Source: Chloroflexota bacterium (GTDB lineage Bacteria > Chloroflexota > Anaerolineae > Anaerolineales > Anaerolineaceae). Taken from it: a DNA stretch of 5,254 bases. The notes under the pieces are model-generated. The model made no database searches. It saw nothing but the letters and a program-made list of their open reading frames with translations, and was not told the origin of the DNA. Below, piece by piece: positions 5,142 through 5,254 of this stretch; within the stretch, counting starts at the first letter, position 1, and each line of letters begins with the position of its first letter. Position numbers and translations under genes: made by a program. Location: the NCBI GenBank assembly GCA_023406965.1, contig JAEXTI010000050.1, positions 1-5,254 on the forward strand, written 5' to 3'.

Positions 5142-5254
5142 GTCGGGAGGCGGTGGGTGGAAGGGAAGAACCTTAACAACTGAAGAGTGATAAGAAAGAG
5201 ATAGCCCAAGAGAAATTCCAGCGAGAGAGAAACTTGGATCAAACACCGAAAGGT

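Larger units (their letters stand above)
4774..5254. other. Intergenic region of 481 bp with many regulatory signals and no supported protein gene
   Basis: Between the VanW start and the right edge I find no convincing coding region. Two frames are open for 76 codons (+, 4848-5078) and 121 codons (-, 4877-5242), but neither has a recognisable protein, a good ribosome binding site or normal residue composition, and both run across the promoter at 4990-5017. The stretch holds, in order: the VanW promoter candidate, a dyad, an AT-rich hairpin, three copies of a TTGGTC motif, a consensus promoter, a foldable RNA and a terminator. The last 113 bp (5142-5254) are purine-rich on the + strand, and I see no gene there; a rightward gene could start beyond the window. 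Confidence 0.7.

Noticed and set aside
5106..5183. 25-codon ATG frame beginning inside the terminator stem
   Set aside because: The start codon is in the terminator's 5' arm and most of the frame lies beyond the T-run, so it would rarely be transcribed; no ribosome site precedes it.
4877..5242. 121-codon leftward open frame with a hydrophobic N-terminus, open to the right edge
   Set aside because: It starts at TTG with no ribosome site, resembles no protein I know, and runs antisense through the consensus promoter, the RNA and the terminator.

Overview
The window looks like a chromosomal segment of a moderately GC-rich, probably free-living bacterium. Four leftward genes fill most of it: a VanW-family protein, a Trm112-like zinc ribbon, an LCP (LytR-CpsA-Psr) protein with a LytR_C tail, and a type III pantothenate kinase (coaX). 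The style of the VanW and LCP proteins (PG_binding_4 repeats plus VanW; Asp/Pro-rich linkers) and the gene combination remind me of Chloroflexota, class Anaerolineae. That assignment is inference from protein flavour; there is no rRNA or marker gene to settle it.

Layout, left to right. Positions 1-192 hold the 3' end of a rightward DUF2202 (ferritin-like) gene. It converges on coaX across a 67-bp gap that is almost completely filled by a perfect 31-bp inverted repeat (193-257). Leftward genes then follow: coaX (260-1030), LCP (1033-2514), Trm112-like (2611-2838) and VanW (2896-4773). The intergenic gaps, read in the direction of transcription, are 57 nt (VanW to Trm112), 96 nt (Trm112 to LCP) and 2 nt (LCP to coaX). 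LCP and coaX are therefore probably translationally coupled. The others may be one transcript, with a possible extra promoter before the Trm112-like gene. Functionally this is a cell-envelope group (VanW and LCP are both single-pass membrane proteins with extracytoplasmic domains that handle wall polymers) with two cytoplasmic proteins attached.

Positions 4774-5254 carry no protein gene I can support, but they are rich in signals. A TATAAT sits only 8 nt before the VanW start codon, with a dyad just upstream of it. Farther right is a hairpin, then an operator-like cluster of three TTGGTC motifs (one inverted, two direct with an 11-bp period). Next comes a perfect-consensus promoter (TTGACA, 16 bp, TATAAT) pointing right. 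About 120 nt downstream is an intrinsic terminator. Promoter, foldable RNA and terminator together define a strong candidate for an unannotated small RNA (about 5022-5141), which I could not match to a known family. This is the most interesting part of the window.
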